Shown here: positions 59,685 through 64,000 of the stretch, in pieces
How the letters are laid out: every line of letters begins with the position of its first letter
How positions within the stretch are numbered: position 1 is the first letter of the stretch
Assembly (NCBI GenBank): GCA_028382965.1
Contig: JAOEUK010000008.1
Span: 36,891 to 100,890 of the forward strand
From: Candidatus Puniceispirillum sp.
GTDB lineage: Bacteria; Pseudomonadota; Alphaproteobacteria; Puniceispirillales; Puniceispirillaceae
DNA: 64,000 bases
Direction of reading: 5' to 3'
The notes under the pieces: model-generated
The model's database searches: none
The model's input: only the letters and a program-made list of their open reading frames with translations
What the model was told of the DNA's origin: nothing
Translations under genes and position numbers: made by a program

Positions 59685-62576
59685 TTATACGCGTTCAATT
59701 GTGCAGAGCGAACATTTCGACTCCTGCATCAACGTCACTGAGTCATAGCCATACGTAAAGGCTGTATTGGCTGATTCACCAAGAACATAAGGATCGGAAC
59801 CCCCTGGATACTTGGATCGAAGATCTTTACCTTCCATATGACCACCAAAGTGAAATGGTAAGAAAGCTACACCTCTAGCAACTCGCTCAGTCACCTGAGC
59901 CATTACCTTAATCTGTGCACCCTCTGGGGTTTTCACCCAAACCATGTCACCATCACGGATATCTTTACCGTTGGCATCAAACGGATTCATTTCGACAAAC
60001 ATGTCTTGCTGCAATTCTGCAAGCCACGGGTTTGATCGAGTTTCATCGCCACCACCTTCATATTCGACAAGACGACCCGAAGTCAAAATCATCGGATATT
60101 TAGCAGTATGATCTACGTCTTGGATTGACTTGTACAAAGTTGGAAGACGGTAGAGTTTTCTGTCTGAGTAAGTTGGATAATCAGCAACAAGATCGCGCCT
60201 TGATGTATATAGTGGCTCACGATGCAACGGAATTGGATCTGGAAAAGTCCAGACCTTCACCCGAGCTTTTGCATTACCAAATGGAGCACAACCATGCTTG
60301 ATAGCAACTCGCTGAATGCCACCTGAAAGATCAACCTTCCAATTAGCCTTGTCACCACCAACTCGCTTAATCGCTGCTCGCTCGTCTGCGGTTAAATCAC
60401 CATCCCATCCAAGTTTCTTCAGCATACCCATCGTAAACTGCGGATAACCATCTTTGATTTCCGATCCAACGGGGTAAGATCCTTCGGCCAACAGATTGTT
60501 GCCCTCATGTTCTACCCCAAAACGGGCGCGGAAACACAATCCCCCTTCTGCGACGGGCTTTGATGTATCATACAAAAGTGGTGTGCCAGGGTGACCCATT
60601 TCGGCCGTACCCCAGCATGGCCAAGGCAGCCCATAATACTCGCCGTCCAGTTTACCGCCAACAGCCTGTAATGTTGTTCTATCAAAAACATGTTGGTTTG
60701 CCATATGAGCTTTAATGCGCTCTGGCGACTGGCCAGTGTAGCCAATTGTCCACATACCGCCATTAAATTCGCGGGTAACGTCTTCAACAAGCGGCTCATC
60801 ATTGGTGACTTTAATTTTACGGAACATACGATCAGCAAAACCAAATTTTTTGGCAAACTTATAAATGATCGTGTGATCGGGAAGCGAGTCAAATGAGGGC
60901 TCGATAATTTTTTCTCGCCACTGTAACGAACGATTTGAAGCAGTTACGGAACCATATGTTTCAAATTGCGTTGTTGCTGGAAGCAAATAAACGCCATCTG
61001 TACGATCAGACAATACTGCAGAAACAGTCGGATATGGGTCAATAACGACCATTAGGTCGAGCTTCTCCATCGCTGTCTTCATTTCTTTCATACGGGTCTG
61101 CGAGTTTGGAGCATGCCCCCAGAACACCATTGCTCGTAAGTTGTCAGGCTGATCAATGTTGTCCTTATTCTCAAGAACCCCATCAATCCAACGTGAGACA
61201 GGAATGCCTTTTGAATTCATAAGACTTTTTGTCTTACCATCTTTCCCTTTAACCGAAGCAAAGCGACCTTTAAGCCAATTGACATCTTCACCCCACACAC
61301 GGGACCAGTGCTTCCAAGCACCTGCTGACAAACCGTAGTAGCCAGGCAAGGAGTGAGACAGAACACAGAAGTCTGTAGCACCCTGAACGTTACAGTGGCC
61401 TCGGAAAATATTTGCTCCACCACCGGCGGTGCCCATATTCCCAAGGGCAAGCTGCAATGCACAGTAAGCACGCGTATTGTTGTTACCATTTGTGTGCTGC
61501 GTACCGCCCATACACCAAATAAAGGTTCCTGGACGATTGTTAGCCATGATCTTGGCAACACGTCTTAACTGCTTGCCTGGAACTCCAGTTACACGTTCTG
61601 TTTCAGCTGGCGTCCATTTTTTGACCTCAGTCATCACATCTTCCATACCGTAAACACGCTGGCGGATGAATTCTTTATCCTCCCACTTGTTCTCAAAGAT
61701 ATGCCACATGATACCCCAAATAAGTGCGACATCTGCTCCCGGGCGGAAACGTACATATTCGTCAGCGTGAGCTGCCGTACGAGTAAAGCGAGGGTCGCAA
61801 ACAATTACTGGCGCATTGTTTTGCTCTTTGGCCTTTAAAATATGCATCAGAGACACCGGATGTGCTTCAGCAGGGTTGCCCCCAATGATGAATATTGCCT
61901 TTGAGTTATGTATGTCGTTGTAGGAGTTAGTCATCGCACCGTAGCCCCAAGTGTTCGCAACACCAGCAACTGTTGTGGAGTGACAAATCCTTGCCTGATG
62001 GTCCCCGTTGTTGGATCCCCAGTAGGCATAAAGTTTACGGAATAAATATGCTTGCTCATTACTATGTTTTGCGGATCCAAGCCAGTAAACTGAGTCTGGG
62101 CCAGATTTTCCACGAATATCGAGCATCTGATCACCAATCTCATCGATCGCGTCATCCCAGCTCATGCGAACCCATTTGCCGCCAGCAAGCTTCATTGGAT
62201 ATTTCAAACGACGCTCACCACTTGCTGTCTCACGAACTGAGGCACCCTTGGCGCAATGAGCTCCAAGGTTGATTGGGCTATCCCAACCAGGCTCTTGTCC
62301 GGTCCAAACACCATTCTGCACCTCGGCAACAATCGTACAACCGACTGAGCAATGAGTACAAACTGATTTTTTAATGACCGAAGCAACACTACTGCCAGCT
62401 GCTTGAGATGGCGTCACATTTGACCCAACCAAGGCAGCGGCACCCGCTAAACCCCCAATAGCAAGACCAGATCCACGTAAAAAAGCGCGGCGGTCAACAA
62501 CCGAACCGGTTGCCTTGCTGATGAAAGATGATGACTGGGGGCCATTCGCAACCCCGGACGTCTTCTTTCTAAGCAT
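59685..62576 (-). CDS. fdhA: Formate dehydrogenase alpha subunit, cysteine type
   Basis: Catalytic Mo/W-bis-MGD subunit, exported via Tat. 963 residues. Tat signal: Arg29-Arg30 in DRRAFLRGSGLAIGGLAGA. First cluster: Cys73, Cys76, Cys80 and Cys108. Active site ARICHSTTVAG has Cys198 where E. coli FdnG has selenocysteine, followed by His199, so formate oxidation proceeds with Cys. C-terminal dinucleotide-binding domain is present (MILTSGRLVEYEGGGDETRS, AQVTERVARGVAFLPFHFGG). Followed by fdhB, lipoprotein and fdhC. Upstream genes encode a Tat-signal partner and a TorD-like chaperone. Confidence 0.96.
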   Translation of the reverse strand: MLRKKTSGVANGPQSSSFISKATGSVVDRRAFLRGSGLAIGGLAGAAALVGSNVTPSQAAGSSVASVIKKSVCTHCSVGCTIVAEVQNGVWTGQEPGWDSPINLGAHCAKGASVRETASGERRLKYPMKLAGGKWVRMSWDDAIDEIGDQMLDIRGKSGPDSVYWLGSAKHSNEQAYLFRKLYAYWGSNNGDHQARICHSTTVAGVANTWGYGAMTNSYNDIHNSKAIFIIGGNPAEAHPVSLMHILKAKEQNNAPVIVCDPRFTRTAAHADEYVRFRPGADVALIWGIMWHIFENKWEDKEFIRQRVYGMEDVMTEVKKWTPAETERVTGVPGKQLRRVAKIMANNRPGTFIWCMGGTQHTNGNNNTRAYCALQLALGNMGTAGGGANIFRGHCNVQGATDFCVLSHSLPGYYGLSAGAWKHWSRVWGEDVNWLKGRFASVKGKDGKTKSLMNSKGIPVSRWIDGVLENKDNIDQPDNLRAMVFWGHAPNSQTRMKEMKTAMEKLDLMVVIDPYPTVSAVLSDRTDGVYLLPATTQFETYGSVTASNRSLQWREKIIEPSFDSLPDHTIIYKFAKKFGFADRMFRKIKVTNDEPLVEDVTREFNGGMWTIGYTGQSPERIKAHMANQHVFDRTTLQAVGGKLDGEYYGLPWPCWGTAEMGHPGTPLLYDTSKPVAEGGLCFRARFGVEHEGNNLLAEGSYPVGSEIKDGYPQFTMGMLKKLGWDGDLTADERAAIKRVGGDKANWKVDLSGGIQRVAIKHGCAPFGNAKARVKVWTFPDPIPLHREPLYTSRRDLVADYPTYSDRKLYRLPTLYKSIQDVDHTAKYPMILTSGRLVEYEGGGDETRSNPWLAELQQDMFVEMNPFDANGKDIRDGDMVWVKTPEGAQIKVMAQVTERVARGVAFLPFHFGGHMEGKDLRSKYPGGSDPYVLGESANTAFTYGYDSVTLMQESKCSLCTIERV

Positions 62577-62606
62577 ATTATCCTCCTGTAAGATTAAAAG
62601 ATTGAA

Positions 62607-62804
62607 TTAAAATCGAGCTGAAGCGTAGAAAGCTTTGACATGCTCAGTCTCACGGTAGCCAGCACCCGGAGGTGATTTGCCTTCACTTGCTGACGCAGTC
62701 TTACCGGCAACTGCGACAACACCCGCGGCAGCGACAGAAACTGCAGAGCGTTTTAGGAAGTCACGGCGGTCTGCAACCGCATCTTTTCTGTTTTCATTGT
62801 CCAT
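62607..62804 (-). CDS. Small Tat-signal protein of the formate dehydrogenase region
   Basis: 65 residues from MDNENRKDAVADRRDFLKRS, with a strong twin-arginine leader (RRDFLKRSAVSVAAAG). The remaining part is short: KTASASEGKSPPGAGYRE, then ETEHVKAFYASARF. This matches the 'formate dehydrogenase region TAT target' family (TIGR02811). Start at 62804 chosen for the GGAGAAAA-type ribosome-binding site. Function unproven, maybe an export partner of FdhA. Between the chaperone gene and fdhA. Confidence 0.85.
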   Translation of the reverse strand: MDNENRKDAVADRRDFLKRSAVSVAAAGVVAVAGKTASASEGKSPPGAGYRETEHVKAFYASARF

Positions 62805-62862
62805 TTTTTTCTCCAAAATGTGTCGCACCTCATGCGCGACTAATTATAAAACAGGTGTAAAA

Positions 62863-63474
62863 TTACCCTGTCCCATCCATGCTAAAAGCTTGACATTCAA
62901 TCTCTAAAAAACATCGACCAATCGTTCCCACCGGTCCAAAGAACACAGCACTTTCTGCCGCCTCTATATCCCTCATTAGTAATCCAGCCCATGTTTCAAT
63001 GTGTTTCTGAAAAAAAGTTGCTTGCTCTCCAATTGAATACACCCGACCAAAATCTCCCCGTATGAGCCCAGATGCCACATCAAACAAACTCGCAATATGA
63101 TCTTCCGGCTCCTTAACACCTTCAGTGCGAACAATACCGATTGATGCCATGTCCCCGCGAAGATTAGCCAGAGGCTTATCATTTAAAAACCCAGTCAAAT
63201 AATACGACGCAAATGGCAATAATTCGCCACGACCTACACCAATGAAAAGATCAACGTATTCGTTTCGGATTACTTCATTATCTAATGTTTTTGCGAGGTG
63301 AGACAAAGATAAACAAGCACAACCGATCGGCGTGCTGTCACCTTCTAACAAAGCCACTTCTGTGATCAACATATCACTAGGCTCTCTGCGAAGCAATGAA
63401 GCAAGAAAGCTGTACATGTCAGCTCTCAGAACATCCTCTTCACAAATCGAACCTAATTCTAAATTACTCTGCAC
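62863..63474 (-). CDS. TorD/DmsD-family chaperone for formate dehydrogenase
   Basis: 203 residues, mostly helical, first gene of the complete FDH cluster. Family features: YSFLASLLRREPSDMLITE near the start, EYVDLFIGVGRGELLPFASYYLTGFLNDKPLANLR near the middle (the conserved E/F/G-x-G and P-x-x-S-x-Y region) and a C-terminal helix set. Expected to bind the Tat signal of FdhA during cofactor insertion. Preceded by a 246-base AT-rich gap. Confidence 0.85.
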   Translation of the reverse strand: MQSNLELGSICEEDVLRADMYSFLASLLRREPSDMLITEVALLEGDSTPIGCACLSLSHLAKTLDNEVIRNEYVDLFIGVGRGELLPFASYYLTGFLNDKPLANLRGDMASIGIVRTEGVKEPEDHIASLFDVASGLIRGDFGRVYSIGEQATFFQKHIETWAGLLMRDIEAAESAVFFGPVGTIGRCFLEIECQAFSMDGTG

Positions 63475-63720
63475 TTTTACTAAAACCTCATATCGATTTT
63501 TCTTCGATTATAGTCAAAATGGAACTACTGATAGTAATTGACTACCACGCGAAATTTGCAAACGCAATCAAATGGCAGCAATAAAAATAAAAAAAAGTGA
63601 ATAAAATTAAGCAATTAATAGTTATTATCAAATGATATTAAGAGCTATTATTAACAACGGAGTTTTCCGAAATAATCATTGTCAAACCTAATGCCAAATA
63701 AAACGTGTCCTTAAAGACAT
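63475..63720 (-). promoter_or_regulatory. AT-rich leader of the formate dehydrogenase operon
   Basis: The 246-base gap between the chaperone gene and the gene at the right edge is strongly AT-rich. A perfect TATAAT-like box occurs on the minus strand near 63507-63512, about 33 bases upstream of the chaperone start, but no matching -35 is seen. TGTC-TTTAAG-GACA (63706-63719) right after the edge gene's stop is a short hairpin with a T-rich downstream stretch, a weak terminator candidate. Confidence 0.3.
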
Positions 63721-64000
63721 TCAATTCTTTATGGTTGAGCTAGTAAAAGTCATCCTAGATGGGCGCTGTAAAGACGTCCGATTAACCCGATCTCTCATCT
63801 GAAAAACTTCAGTTTCGTCATCCACGCCTGCCACTGACTCCGCTTTGACGGCATCCTCATCTACGAAACTATCTTCATTTTTTAAGCTAGTATTAGCAGG
63901 TAAATCATTCTTTTTGTCCGCAACTCCATCTGCTATCGGCAACAATGGGGCGTTGTTGGGCAGAATATATTTATCCAAATCAACTGGATTTAAGTCTGCA
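63721..64000 (-). CDS. C-terminal end of an unidentified protein, cut by the window edge
   Basis: An open frame runs from the right edge to a stop at 63721-63723 with no start needed inside the window; about 92 residues are visible. The segment is acidic and low in hydrophobic residues (LDKYILPNNAPLLPIADGVA near the start, then EDSFVDEDAVKAESVAGVDD, ending FTSSTIKN), so it is probably a disordered C-terminal tail. I do not recognise the family. Because genes of the FDH region continue on this strand, it may belong to the same island, for example a DUF3305/DUF3306-type gene, but no motif proves it. Confidence 0.45.
   Translation of the reverse strand, partial: ADLNPVDLDKYILPNNAPLLPIADGVADKKNDLPANTSLKNEDSFVDEDAVKAESVAGVDDETEVFQMRDRVNRTSLQRPSRMTFTSSTIKN

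Noticed and set aside
59685..62576. Possible selenocysteine codon in formate dehydrogenase
   Set aside because: The frame is open with Cys198 at the Sec position, so no recoding is needed.
1..64000. tRNA, rRNA, insertion sequences, prophage or integrase genes
   Set aside because: No cloverleaf-like T-loop motif in the gaps, no transposase or integrase-type ORF and no flanking direct repeats were seen; a covariance-model scan would be needed to be certain about small RNAs.

Overview
The window reads as chromosomal DNA of a free-living, probably marine, alphaproteobacterium. The gene order dxr-cdsA-uppS-frr-pyrH-tsf-rpsB-dnaE-lolD-lolC-proS and the block rsh-DUF2062-pdxJ-acpS-lepB-rnc-era-recO-parC are alphaproteobacterial, and small markers such as DUF2842, DUF2244, DUF952 and a short ProRS agree. 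The DNA is visibly AT-rich. A SAR116-like or related Rhodospirillales-type lineage is my best guess from gene content, but no rRNA or other decisive marker is present. I saw no tRNA, rRNA, CRISPR array, insertion sequence or prophage. Coding density is very high, with many 1-, 4- and 8-base overlaps.

Layout. 1-12350 (minus strand): isoprenoid, phospholipid and translation genes, DNA polymerase III alpha, lipoprotein export ABC genes and prolyl-tRNA synthetase; ribosomal protein S2 carries a long repeat-built acidic tail. 12453-17700: a HIBYL-CoA hydrolase-like protein, HemB, an ACT-domain threonine dehydratase, the Bpt leucyltransferase and a DUF1445 protein. 17746-27576 (minus): ParC, RecO, Era, RNase III, signal peptidase I, AcpS, PdxJ, a DUF2062 membrane protein, the (p)ppGpp enzyme and RNA polymerase omega. 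27858-34138: FolK, a NYN ribonuclease-like protein, SmpB, DapA, a second threonine/serine dehydratase, long HPF, and a SprT-like/2OG-oxygenase-like pair.

34310-40071 (plus) is a vitamin B12 import operon: a cobalamin riboswitch followed by a terminator-like hairpin, then a TonB-dependent receptor, binding protein, permease, ATPase and its own TonB-like protein. 40082-44677 holds an SDR, a SnoaL/NTF2-like protein, a CFA-synthase-like methyltransferase, DUF1365 and an FAD oxidoreductase, a set known from light and singlet-oxygen response clusters. 44811-51774 holds ordinary metabolic genes plus a lone molybdenum hydroxylase large subunit.

51791-63474 (all minus) is a molybdenum/formate island: a TorD-like chaperone, a Tat-signal small protein, formate dehydrogenase alpha (cysteine form), beta, a small lipoprotein, the cytochrome b gamma subunit, a WD40-cytochrome c fusion, a 40-residue membrane peptide, a trypsin-like periplasmic protease, then moaA, mobB, moeA and moaE. 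The logic is that cofactor synthesis, maturation, the exported enzyme and a candidate periplasmic electron-transfer partner sit together. The least described items are the WD40-cytochrome c, the 40-residue peptide, the FDH lipoprotein, the SprT/oxygenase pair, and the attenuator-like hairpin after the B12 riboswitch.
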